From assembly GCA_022496185.1 (NCBI GenBank), contig WTXG01000332.1, forward strand, positions 1 to 35,700: 35,700 bases of DNA. The letters are read 5' to 3'. The notes below the pieces were generated by a model. It had not been told where the DNA came from. It searched no databases and was given only the letters and a program-made list of their open reading frames with translations. Source of the DNA: Multifurca ochricompacta. Lineage: Eukaryota; Basidiomycota; Agaricomycetes; Russulales; Russulaceae. This document shows positions 11,715-22,606 of the stretch, in pieces; positions within the stretch are counted from its first letter, which is position 1, and every line of letters starts with the position of its first letter. Position numbers and translations under genes: made by a program.

Positions 11715-13451
11715 TCACTTGTCAGTCACTTCTAACCCAATAATTGCCTTACCAAAGGCACCGAGGTAGTCCGAGGTTCCACCGCAAGCCGTCGCTTGCA
11801 CTGTGAATGCTTCCGGGAGTAGACTTTGGAGTTGCTGTCAACGTTTTTTTAAGCGAGTTGACAGTCGGATCGGACTACGGAAAAGGGGGAGAGGGGGAAG
11901 TGAACGTACCCGGACGCGTTCCTCGGACGCAGGATGCGTGTTCAAGAAGGAAACATTTAGGCCACTAGCGGCTTTTTCTAGTGCGCCTAAGCGTTTGAAC
12001 ATTCTATGAAAATATACGTCAGGCGAAAGAAGCGACAATGAAAAAAATAATAAAAATAAAAGTAAAGACGCCGCACTCTGGTGCTGCAGTGGGATCAAAG
12101 CATGCCTTGGCTGAAAGCCTCAAGCCTATCTTGTCAGCTGCAAAAAAAAAAAAGCAAGTACCGTTAAGCCAACATGAATCTATTGGCGCGTGAACGAAAG
12201 AGTGACTCAAACCTTCGTATTCCTGTTTGCGTGAGTGGGGGAGATCCATCAACAAAGTGGTGATAATTCCGCCAACACCGGAGGGGAGGCCGATGAGATC
12301 TGCAAGCCAGGCCATAGCAATGAAGATTTTGGAGTAGGAGTAGCGTTCTGCTACGTGGCGTGCAACTATAGAAAATCGATCTGTCGTGTGAGGCGAAATA
12401 GCCCCCTCATCTCAAGCAATCAAAGCGGCTCACCAACATGGCCTATCTCTATACACAGGGTAAAAGGAAATTTTAAGATAGGATTTGGATGAATGAACTC
12501 ACCGTGACCAAGTATCGCAGCGAGGCCCTGCTCATCCTTCGCTACAGGAAGGATACCCGTAAAAACAACGATCGTACCTAATAAGAATTAGGCGAATTCA
12601 TATAGGTTCGAAAAGAAAATTTAGGCATACCTGGCGCTGCCATAGCGTTGACGACCTTCTTGTCATTGACCACCAATAGGTTCCACTCCATCCTGCTAGT
12701 CCCATGTGTCGCGCCGTGTCCCGTGGCATCAGGATCCCACAAGTCTGGAAGACCATCCTCTATGTCACCGCTGCCTATCCCAAACCCTGGCTGCAATACG
12801 TTCCGTATCGGGATGGGTGCTCGTGGATCTCCGCGCAGTGTACCAAGATCGTTTGCCTCTAAGATGCGCGATACGACACGGTGTACGTGCTGAGTGACGA
12901 AATGTGAGGGTGGAAGGAGCTTTCCTTGGAATTGTTGGGAGAGCTCGGTGTACGATGCCTCCCAAAGCTATAGGTAGACAAGTAGAAGAGGATTTTAAAG
13001 GCAGCGAATGTCAAGAGTCGGAAGGGTCACGCACGGAGGCTTCGAATTTCGGGCTTACATCCATAAAGCGCCACCTGCCTGTCTCAGGGACTTGCTCAAG
13101 GCTCATAACCAGACATCAGGGGGACGATATGAGAGTGATAATATATGATTTGACAACACACTGAAAGAGGTAGTATACAATAGATCCCACTCCTAAGGTA
13201 TATATGATGACATCACGTGTCTGAAACCTTGCAGAGGACGGCGGTGGTCGATTTGGATGGTCATCGAATCGTGTATATTGTACCCGACAAGGAGGTTGTG
13301 TCGAGAAGTTCCGGTATGGCGGCTGCGGTAATGATGTACGGAAGCTTGGAGGGAACCGCGACAGAACGCTGCTGCTCTCTAGATGGCGTACCGGCGTCAC
13401 TGTTCTGAATCTAGCACCAAAAGATGTACGGAAAGCTCGAGCGGCGTGCAT
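11715..13451 (-). CDS. OMA1: Mitochondrial metalloendopeptidase OMA1 (M48)
   Basis: OMA1 is a zinc protease of the inner mitochondrial membrane that cleaves misfolded or stress-marked proteins (OPA1 in animals). Nine exons in phase give 403 aa: 13162-13451, 13035-13101, 12631-12967, 12503-12577, 12434-12448, 12213-12365, 12077-12137, 11910-12003, 11715-11834. The N-terminus is Arg-rich with almost no acidic residues, as in a matrix-targeting peptide. One membrane helix lies at about 80-96. Family blocks follow: LEQVPETGRWRFMDVSP, HRVVSRILEAN, VVNDKKVVNAMAAPGG, IVVFTGILP. The zinc site is H256-E257-I-G-H260, and the third ligand is in EYEAD (E310). The end reads LLPEAF...GGTSDYLGAFGK. Glu257 to Val261 are encoded across a 15-nt microexon. 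It is divergent from the amylase gene. Confidence 0.95.
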
Positions 13452-14821
13452 TTGAAGCAAGGTGAAGGGTCACAGACAGATACACGAAGCGAAGTTTAGG
13501 GAAAGCGGCTATCCCGGCCCGCTGTCGGAGGGACACGTCAACAGCAGCAGCCGTCATGCCGCGTATTTGTTATTGCTCACGGCACTACAAGAGCTCATAG
13601 CAATAAATTAATGTTACAGATGGATGATTTGCGTGTGCAAGACATGTTCATGAAAGTGCAAAGTCTGTTCGAAAGGGAACAAAGGGACTCATCCTTACTC
13701 AGCTAGTCTCCAGAGGTCGTCGCGCCATGTAACGCTTGAACGCTGCCCGCACATGTCTTGTAAGAACCCGAACCCGAAGAGAGCTGTCGCACGTTTGGTT
13801 TTGGTATTATTGAAGTCGGTCTGAGGTCAGACTACCGCGTGGGGGTTGAAAGTGGCGCAGGCCCCCCTCCCGGTACTGGGGGGGAATGGAGGAGGATGTG
13901 GGCCGTGACGCGGGGTGTGTCGGAATCGCAGGTAAAAGGCATAGGAGTATGTTGGTTAGGTCAGGCTTGCCAATCGCAGGGCCGTGGATGTGATCTCATT
14001 TATTAGTCGTGTGCAAGGCTGCGCCTAAACCCAAGTACGACCCCCACAGAAATTAATAGTCGTACAAGCGGGCCAAGCCCGAAACAAAATAAAAATGTTC
14101 GCAATTGTCAATCGAATTTTTCTACTATTTTAGGAGATTAGGAGGCACTAATACCCGGGGCCACGCGTGTCGTGTCATTTTTTTTTGAAACGGTAAACGG
14201 TAAATGTAGGATTTTCGCCCGTATAGATTGTCATTACCTCCGTCACGCGCACAAGGCAGATATCTGTACGGGGGTCGCATTTGGTTGGTCTTGTGGTGTG
14301 GTAACCACTCTACATGATCGCGTTGCCAAGCGGCCGTGGCTCACATGCCGCGGTTTTCTCTGCGATGAGTTGCTCTCTAACTAACTTACTACTGAAGTTT
14401 GAATGAAGCTCCTCAAATATGGAAATGCCTAATTGACGTGCTATCACCACTGATGAAGCAAGCCATCACAACTGGAAGCTTGCGCCTCCTCGGAAGCCTT
14501 TTCCTTTTCGCGACTTGGCACACAATGGAAGGGGGGCTAATGACGACTACTTACTGTCACGTATCCTAGCCAGATCTCATGCCCGTGGTGATGTTGATGA
14601 CTGCTTCCGTTTCGGCGGTTGACCGCGTGTTAAATACAAGTTGGGGTGGGGAATTCGCGGCTGGCTTGAACCTTGAACCTTCGGTTTGGGTGGTGACAAG
14701 TGCACCCCTTACATTCCTTTTCCCTCCCTTCCTCCCTTTCTCTCTCCATTCTTTTCTTTTCTTTCTTTAATTTTAATTTTGTTAATCTTCAACTGGCAAC
14801 TCGTAACAGCTAGTCGGAGAA
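13452..14821. promoter_or_regulatory. Divergent promoter region between OMA1 and amylase
   Basis: About 1.4 kb without a supported gene. Directly before the amylase ATG is a CT-rich tract (about 14719-14768), the usual form of a fungal core promoter or 5' leader. A short tandem CCTTGAA repeat sits near 14669-14682. No site can be assigned to a named regulator with confidence. Confidence 0.4.
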
Positions 14822-17805
14822 ATGGGATTGTCTAAGTATATCGTTCCAATCTTCGCACTTGTTGCGCTCGTGCATTCCAAGCACCACTTTAAACACTCCA
14901 CACCCGGAAGCAAAGGTAAGCAATTCCGAGCCCGTACGCCCGCCTACCTATCTGGGGAGACTCCCTCTCACCGATCGAACTCCTGGCCAGCTGTGATCGC
15001 TCAGATGTTTCAATGGTCTTGGGACAGTGTCGCTGCAGAGTGTACTAGTTTCCTTGGAGCAGCGGGCTATGGATTCGTTCAAGGTGGGGTTATTTTTTCC
15101 TTTGCGTCTTGTTATTGTTGACTTGCCACCAGTGAACTCGGCGCAGGAGCACATCCAGGGAACCCAGTGGTGGACGGATTATCAGCCCGTCTCATACACG
15201 CTCACATCCAAACACGGCAATCGACAGCAATACCAAAATATGGTTGATGCATGCCACGCAGTTGGCGTCAAGGTCATAGCTGGTTCGTTACCCGTTGACC
15301 TGATGCGAACCCCCACGAATAACGAACAAAAAATCAGATACCATATGGAACCACATGACCGGGCGGGATTCGGGGGTCGGTATTGCGGGAAGCAGTTCGT
15401 CTCGTCTCGCAAATCTCAGGGTCCCTTCTATATATGTTTCTGAAGCAATATTCACGGGACAGGTTTCACTCATTACAACTATCCTGGGATCTACCAGACT
15501 CAAAATTTCCATCATTGTGGCCTCGAACCGGGAGACGCCATCGTCAACTATAAGAGTACTAAGGAAGTGTGGACCTGCCAACTCGTTGGCCTTGCAGAGT
15601 ACGTCAAACGACAATCCTTGCACGTCCCACATTTCTGATTTATCGCGCTGCGCTATTAGCTTGGCGACAGACACGGAATATGTTCGCCAACGACTTGCCA
15701 CATATACGAACGATCTCATCTCTTTGGGAGTCGATGGTCTACGTTTGGACGCGGCTAAACGTACGCAGCTCAGAAATTCTCCTCCCCATTGTTTTTGGCG
15801 CGCGGGTTTGGAGGCGAGGTTCGCTAAAATGAGCTGTGATGCGTTTGGATAGATATCGATCCCGTTGATATTGCCAATATCTTATCGAGGTTGAAGTCAA
15901 AACCATACATCACCCAGGAGGTGAGATTACCCCATTGGCATCCTTGTGCTAGCCAGTTTGTTTAGTCTTTGCTCAATTGGATCACACGTTGTTAGGTTGT
16001 CTGGGGCGCGGGTCAGGCGGTCACGCCAGCTTTGTACATCAAGACTGGGGATGTGGAAGAGTAAGGGGGGTTTTCTTTTTTCAAATTTCACTTTTGGTCC
16101 TCACCATTTCCAACTCCCCCCCTCCCTCTCTTTGCGTTTGTAGATTCCGTTTTTCCAGTGCTCTAAGGGATGCGTTCCTCACTGGCGGTATATCTTCATT
16201 GCAAAACCTTGATAGTCGAGGCTGGGTCGCGGGCTCAAACGCGAACACGTTTGTCTCCAACCACGATACGGAGCGGGTACGAGCGTTTCGATCGAGCGCT
16301 TGCTCTGTCTACTGACACACCCCTTCGCATAGAGTTCTGCATCGCTTAACCCATACTCGCCTTCAAATTCGTACACCCTGGCCACCGTCTTCTCCCTGTA
16401 TGTTAGTTTTAGCCTGTGGCAAGAGAGTCCCTCTGACGAGATATTCTTTTTTTCCTTTTGTGGCTAGTTCTCATCCATATGGCACGCCTACGATCCTCTC
16501 GAGCTACACCACTTTCTACAACAAGGACGCTGGAGGACCGAACGGCGGTACGGACCATAGCCCTTTCTAGGCCGTTCTTCTTACATTTCTATCTTACATT
16601 TCTATCCCTTTTATAGGAGCAGGAACCTGCTCTGGAAATGTAGGCACGAATGGATGGTATGCAACCTCGTTCTATCATCACAGATAGTATCGAAGGATGT
16701 TCAACGTTGGCATCGGTGTGTCTGCGTGGGTGGGGGACACTTTTTTTTCCACAGGTTCTGCCAACACCGCTGGCCAGCCGTCGCTGGCATGGTCGGGTTC
16801 CGGAACAAGGTCGGTAACGCGGTGCTCACTAACTGGGTCTCCCCGTCGTCCCAGCAGATCGCCTTTGCCCGAGGTAAGCCCACACGCGTATTTTACTCTC
16901 CTTACATACTGCAACGGAGGAGAGATGGGCTGACAACTGGTGGTGATGGTGGTTGGTACAGGTTCGATCGGCTTTGTTGCTATTAATAATGCGGACAAAG
17001 CGTGGAGCACGACGTTCTCGACGGGCCTGCCCGCTGGATCCTATTGCAACGTCATTGAGGGCTTGTCCTTGGCGGGAGTGTGTAGTGGAACGGCGTAAGT
17101 GGACCGCCCGCCCCAATCCATCGTTTCTTCGCTTCTGCTGGGTTAGGTTTCGGTTCAACTCAAACCATTCATGATTTAATTTGCCAGGTTCACTATCAAT
17201 TCAGGTGGAAGCTTGACCGTCACTGTTGGTCCACGCCAAGCCATCGCGATACACACTGGTGCGTTGGGTAAAGGGACGGCCACGCCGAGGACGGCCCAGC
17301 AAATTCCGGTCATGTTCTCTGAGAACGTAACGACGACGTTCGGTGAAGTGAGTGCAGGAGGAGAGGCAGCAATGGGAGAGTACAGAGAGAGTCACTAATC
17401 TTTTTTGTAATAACAGAATGTCTTTGTTGTGGGTAGCCTGCCACAACTCGGTAACTGGGACACGTCCAACGCTGTACGTGCATACATCCTTCAAGGTATT
17501 GATGGTTGTTTTTCGTTGACACACACACGTATAGATACCGCTTGATCCGACCAATAATCCCGTGTGGGGTGCGACGGTGTATCTACCGCCCAATGCTGCG
17601 TTCCAGTATAAGTTCATCCGCAAGCAGTCCAACGGCAGTGTACGCTCTTTTTTTTTCTTTTCTTAAACACACTGAGAATGATTTTTAATGAATGTATGGG
17701 GGATTGGAACTTGACGTTGGATAGATCGTGTTTGAATCGGATCCGAATAGGCAGAACACGACCCCAGCATCAGGAACGCAGCCAATCGTGACGAGCTGGC
17801 GTTAA
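14822..17805 (+). CDS. Secreted alpha-amylase, GH13 with C-terminal CBM20
   Basis: Hydrolyses internal alpha-1,4 bonds of starch outside the cell. Eighteen exons, all in phase, give 578 aa: 14822-14915, 14991-15083, 15133-15282, 15338-15394, 15463-15598, 15660-15760, 15853-15920, 15996-16060, 16144-16276, 16333-16397, 16468-16547, 16617-16656, 16755-16873, 16962-17094, 17188-17347, 17417-17473, 17535-17639, 17725-17805. Residues 1-19 form a signal peptide (KYIVPIFALVALVHS). The GH13 catalytic residues are present: Asp207 in GLRLDAAKH, Glu233 in ITQEVV and Asp296 in SNHDTER, together with DTIWNHM and QHRWPAVAGMVGFRN. A C-domain follows, then CBM20 at about 484-578 (TTTFGENVFVVGS, LGNWD, FQYKFIRK, FESDPNR), which binds raw starch. 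The gene looks intact. Confidence 0.96.
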
Positions 17806-18999
17806 ATTGGCCACATGCAAAAAAAAATAAAGACAATGACTCTCTTTTTGATCCCTTGAGGATGTAATATACCCCCATCCATAACCATAATATACTGGAT
17901 GATATGATGGTAGAGCAAGAAAGGGTATAGTAGCCCTATACTCACTCGTTTTTATTACACGCTTCTAAGGCAAGTGCGTGGGTACAAGGGGGCCACATAG
18001 CAATAGACACAGTTGAGCAGAGAGCCCCGTCTTACCCAGCTGGGTCTGGGCCTATCCCGGGTCGCGTGTCTTGTAACCCGAGGAGAGCCGTTACGATACT
18101 CACTTTACCACTCTTCCGACCTCATTATTGTCTATCCCTAGCCAGCCTAAAAAAAATAAGATTTTACTCTTAAAATACAGTGACTAGTTCCGAGATGCCA
18201 TCTATTGGATTGTTCGAGATCTGATAAAACGTTTGACCGTGACCATCGGGAATGATGGACGTTGGACATCTCGGGGGTTATCTGTTTCTTCCAAAGGGAG
18301 GGACATGAAGGCAAAAAAAAAAGTACGCGAGCTGAGAAACACTTATAGAGACTCTAGGAAAGGAGGGGGGGGAAGACAATAAATAGAACATACTAGTGGA
18401 AGAGAGAAGCGAGACATTAATTATCTGGGCGTCGTTGCGTGACTTGTTACGGTACCTCTCACGTTTTAAATGAAAAGGTGAGCAAATTGTGATCGCGCGT
18501 TAAACGCGTATGACTGCGCTTTTACGGTGGGGGAGGAAGAAAGGAAGACCAAGTCACAAGTCATCTCGATATAAAGGTCAAGTTGTTGCTAGAGAAACGC
18601 TTTTCCTGCCTGTTGTTTTACTTATTCATAGATAGTAATATACTTGTGTACAGGATCGACGGTAGAAGAGATCGACGACGGGGAATGACGGGATATTTCA
18701 TCGGAGATTTAAAAGAAGACTACTTCATTTATTTGACACGTCCTCATGGCTCGTGTAAGGTAAGTTCAAGTTCGAGTTCAACAAAACAAATATTCTAAGC
18801 TCAGAAGGGGAAGGAGGAAAGTGTAAGTGTAAGTGTAAGTGTAAGTGAACCTATTTTTAATATTGCAAATCCCCGCTGTCATCCATTGAACTAAACTGAG
18901 ACACCCACAGTAAAACTTTGTGCCCCTCCCGCTCCCACTAGCTAGCCAAGCAAGCTAACTATTTCTTTCTTTCTCCTTCCCCTCTCTGCTTCTTGCACC
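17806..18999. other. Intergenic: amylase 3' end and F-box gene promoter
   Basis: No gene seen. An A-run and AATAAA-like signal at about 17820-17831 sits just past the amylase stop and may direct polyadenylation. A GTGTAA hexamer is repeated about five times at 18819-18847. A CT-rich tract at about 18960-18988 precedes the next start codon. Confidence 0.45.
18819..18847. repeat. GTGTAA hexamer tandem repeat
   Basis: About four and a half to five perfect copies of GTGTAA lie 150-180 bp before the F-box gene start. It may be a simple microsatellite; a promoter role is only a possibility. Confidence 0.6.
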
Positions 19000-20714
19000 A
19001 TGCCTTCATTCATGAGTAGGTTCCCACTCTCTTCAAACCTCGATGCCCCAAATACGCCGAGTCTCAAGCATTCACCTTCCACGATTTCTTCTACCTCCCA
19101 AAATTCCACGTTGATATCCATCCGCAGGCGTGTAACCACTTTTGCTTCAAAGTTTCATTTCCGAAAGGGACGCATTTCCTCCAAGAATGCCATATCCCAT
19201 CTTTCCGCCGCATCATGGCCACGTTCGCCCAGCCGGTCACCGACACCACCGTCTCCAGATATTCGCCCTCCCAGTGGTCTCGGACGGCGTGCCAGTAGCA
19301 TTTCAGAACTTGACGTGCTCGGTCCCGGACTCGATTCACCCACCGCCACCACCTCTCCCCGTCCTTCACAATCATTAAAATCCCCTGATGTACCGATATC
19401 CTCCGCTTCATCTGAAACACTCTCTTGGTCTTCCAATCAGACGCGGCGCACCCGCACACACAGTTCACCCGCACTTTTACACCCCCTCAGCGAAATCTCG
19501 TCCGTGTCGCCGCCTCAACAGCCACAGCCGCAACCGCAACCGCAACCGCAACCACGTGTCATCGTGACCATCGCCCAATCGTATGAGCTGCGCAGCCCGC
19601 GTTTGACGAGGCTGCAAGCGCGCCAATGCCCACCCGTCCCGCTGTCCCTCATCTTCGCGCACATCCCGCGCTCGGGGCTACCCGTCCTCGCCCGCGTCTC
19701 CAAACGGTTCTGCACAGCAGCACAAATCACGCTATATCGTACTCTTGATCTCTCCACCTCGAATGCTGATGAATGCATCGCTCGACTCGCGGGTGTATCG
19801 CACCTCGCAACACTTGTGACGTCCCTCAAAATAACTGCTTATCCGCCCGCTCACAGCGCATCCTTTCAACTCGCGCTGGCCCTCGCTCTACGTTCCATGC
19901 GCGCGCTCAAGCATCTCACTTTACCCGCCTTTGATGCTGATTTACTCGCCGCCACGCCGTTGGGTCTCGTCGGGCTCACTTTACTCGCGGACACGCTCCC
20001 GTTCGCGTTCTTTGATCAATTCCTGTCCACCCGACCAGATATCACGCGTCTCGCTCTACCTCTCTTCGTTGGCGTTCCTCCTGGTGCTGGGGAGGTTCCT
20101 ACGACGGCCGTACCTGAGTTAGCTGCGGTGGATGGTAGTCCGGGTCTTGCTCTCGCGTTAGCTTCTGGTCGACCTTTGGAACGTGTGACGCTGCGTATTG
20201 CGAGCACGTTGTATGATGGATTACGTCCTGCTGCATTGTTCAGCGCTTTGGGGAGTCAGTTGAAGAAGCTTGTGTTGGTGCTTGCGCCGGATGTGGATGA
20301 TCGGACACGGGGTCGATTAATAGGCGCATTGGCAAAGGCGGGTGGGGGGTTAGAGGCACTCGAGCTCTGTCTGGAAGGTAGTTCTGATGAGGTAACAATT
20401 CCCCGTGTTTTTTTTTCATATTCCGTTCCTTACTTGGATGGCTGATTGCGGTGCACACCCCCCCCTCTCTCTCTTAGGTCTCATTGCAATCGTTATATAA
20501 GCAAGTGGGCACGTTGTTACCTGACGTACCTGCTCTCCGCACTCTTTGCCTGCGAGCTGAAAAGACGACCAGGACGGCGGAAGCGGAGGAGGGCCCTTCA
20601 CGGCTTTCTGTGTGGACACGACCCCCGTTAGGATCGTCGTTACATCGCATCTCATTTCCTTCAGGCGCTCGCTGGGAACTCGAGCATGGGGAGTGGGTGC
20701 GCATCGACTACTAA
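19000..20714 (+). CDS. F-box-like protein
   Basis: Two exons, 19000-20391 and 20478-20714, join in phase to 542 aa. Residues 1-200 are Ser/Pro-rich and probably disordered, with a PQ dipeptide run (about 173-185). An F-box-like segment at about 205-250 reads PPVPLSLIFAHIPRSGLPVLARVSKRF (quoted here in part: PLSLIFAHIP and RVSKRFCTAA) and ends LYRTLDL, the usual fungal pattern. The remainder has Leu-rich segments (LATLVTSLKI, LKHLTLPAFD) that fit a degenerate leucine-rich substrate-binding region. F-box proteins link targets to the SCF ubiquitin ligase through Skp1, but many fungal members are uncharacterised and the target here is unknown. The start is preceded by a CT-rich leader, and the first intron base after GATGAG is GT. 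Confidence 0.75.
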
Positions 20715-21482
20715 AATTCTTGTTTATTTATTTTATCTTTCTTGTTTGCTGGTTTAAATTTCCTTATGCATCATATTTTTCCCCCTTCCACTGCACACCT
20801 TTCATCTCATCAATCCTTTTAAACCTCTTATTTTATGAAGTCTCGGAGCAAGCCTTCAGATAAGTCTCCCCGATCATTTCTTATTCTTGCACGTACATTA
20901 CTACACATCCGCACATAACCGCTATCTACTCTCACATATACATGAAGCCGCTTAAGTAAATAAATATAAATAAAAAGCACTCAGCCCACTCATCTTACCC
21001 AAGTTGTCACTGCTGTCACTAAGGTGAGTAGGTCACGGACTTTGTGGGAGGTGTAAGGGAACTCTGACTACGACGACTAATGAGAAGGTACAAAGGGCAG
21101 AAGTGGTAGTGTTGTTGCACAAAAATAGGGTCGAGCGGGGTAGCGCAAGCAAGAGGTTTAGAGTGATGAAGCAACAGACGGGGGACGTTTCTCGAACAGG
21201 ATGAATTCTTGGGGCTATTCTACAGCCCCTTTTTGATGATTGAGACAGTAGAAACTGATCTGAAACTCATTAAGAACAAGAGGCATTGTGTTTTCTTCCA
21301 CATGCGAGCATTCTAGAGTAGTGGGGAACCCTCAGTAACAGTGAAACAGAAATGTAATCGTAAGTACATCATCACTAACAGAAACAAGACCGAAACGTGC
21401 CCCCAAAGGGCGGCGTCCAAAATTCTATTTCGGGCTCGCACAAGGCGACCATCGAAGCCGAGTGTGGTATACGTATGCATAC
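20715..21482. other. Intergenic between F-box gene and TE region
   Basis: AT-rich 3' flank of the F-box gene. I see no gene, repeat pair or structured RNA. It ends at the 5' LTR beginning TGTTACGAC at 21483. Confidence 0.4.
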
Positions 21483-22368
21483 TGTTACGACTAGTGATGT
21501 TCCGGCCCGGCTTGGCCCAAAAGCCGCGGCTTTGGCTCGGCCTGAGCGGCTCCGGCTTTCCTGAAGTCTGGGCCGAGCCAAAGCCGCCACAGACGGCTTG
21601 GCCCTGGCCCGGCTTGGCCCAAGCTGCGGCTTTTGGCAGAGAAAATTTTATGACATATAACTAGTAGTTATAGTTCAGCTAATCCAAATCTGACTTGGTG
21701 TGTTACGTATTGCAAAGCTATATCGAAGAAAAAGGTTGAAATGCCATGATAAACATGATCACGTGACCCAAATCAACCACTTTGTGATAAGATTTCTACT
21801 GATTTTGACGATTGCTAATGCATTTGTATGTGCTGTTGAAAGCCGCGGCCTGAGCCGGCGGCTTTGGCTTTTAGTTTCTCTGAGCCGGGCCAAAGCCCTT
21901 GCTGGGCCGTCACAACGGCCTGGCTTGGCCCGGCTTCCGGCTTTGAGCCGGGCCAGGCACATCACTAGTTACGACTTAATGGTATCATGACTTAAGGATC
22001 AAACTATTCACAAGATTATCTCAGGGATCATCACTTACTTTTATTCCATCTAGTTCATAATCATAATAGACCGCCTCGCTCTTATACATTCTACCTAAGA
22101 CCCAACAATATATTCCATAGGTTGCCCTCCATGTCAGCCTTGCCCCCCATGTCAGCCTCGCTCAATCCTCATACTTATTTAAACCCCTATTTTCTCTTGT
22201 AATATCCTTAGTCTTGATCTCTTGTTCCCCATAGAACCATAATCTCTAGAATATCATATCTTTTTCTCTGCTTTGCCTAGCACGCCTAGCAGTCATCTCA
22301 CCACCCGAACTACGTCAGACTGATCATCTGGCATCGAACTCAACATGCTAAACGGGTCAACCGTAACA
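21483..22368 (+). repeat. 5' LTR of plus-strand Gypsy-like element, split by a MITE
   Basis: Begins TGTTACG and ends CCGTAACA, the inverted TG...CA ends expected of an LTR. Taking out the MITE (21492-21967) and one 8-bp target-site copy leaves 402 bp. The gag frame begins 40 bp after its end. The matching 3' LTR is not in the window; it should lie beyond the nested minus-strand elements. The five bases before it are CATAC (21478-21482), the expected target-site copy to look for on the far side. Confidence 0.7.
21492..21967. mobile_element. hAT-like MITE, 476 bp, inserted in the LTR
   Basis: Left end TAGTGATGTTCCGGCCCGG, right end read inverted TAGTGATGTGCCTGGCCCGG. It is flanked by identical 8-bp direct repeats GTTACGAC (21484-21491 and 21968-21975), the duplication size of the hAT superfamily. 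The ends are GC-rich with repeated AAGCCGCGGC and GGCTTTGGC blocks that can pair with each other; the centre is AT-rich. No transposase is encoded, so mobilisation must have come from elsewhere. Confidence 0.85.
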
Positions 22369-22395
22369 TTAGATTGAGACTAATAGAACCCCCCC
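22369..22395 (+). other. Candidate primer-binding site region
   Basis: Directly after the LTR end CA the sequence reads TTAGATTGAGACTAATAGAA. It does not begin with TGG as a usual tRNA-3'-end PBS would. A related sequence, TTAGAACAGACTTTACAGA, follows the LTR of the minus-strand element at 32695 downward. The priming mode is not known from sequence alone. Confidence 0.35.
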
Positions 22396-22606
22396 GAATG
22401 AACAGATAATGTCTACTCCTGTTGGACCTGGTAGCGGAATTGTTAAGCTTCCCTTCCCTCTAAGACCCCAATCACATGATAACATCCCGGAAGAAGAACG
22501 ACCTGGTTCCTGATGGCTCGCCACCAATGAAGAAGATGTAACCTGGAGTGGTTACTATTGGAAGCTGGATAATGTTAACATCCCAATAGAAACAATCTAC
22601 GGTCTC

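Noticed and set aside
18583..18798. 71-codon plus-strand ORF before the F-box gene
   Set aside because: No domain, no signal of selection, and located in the likely promoter.
21341..21990. ORFs across the MITE
   Set aside because: The palindromic GC-rich ends of the MITE create open frames in both strands; no protein family is visible.
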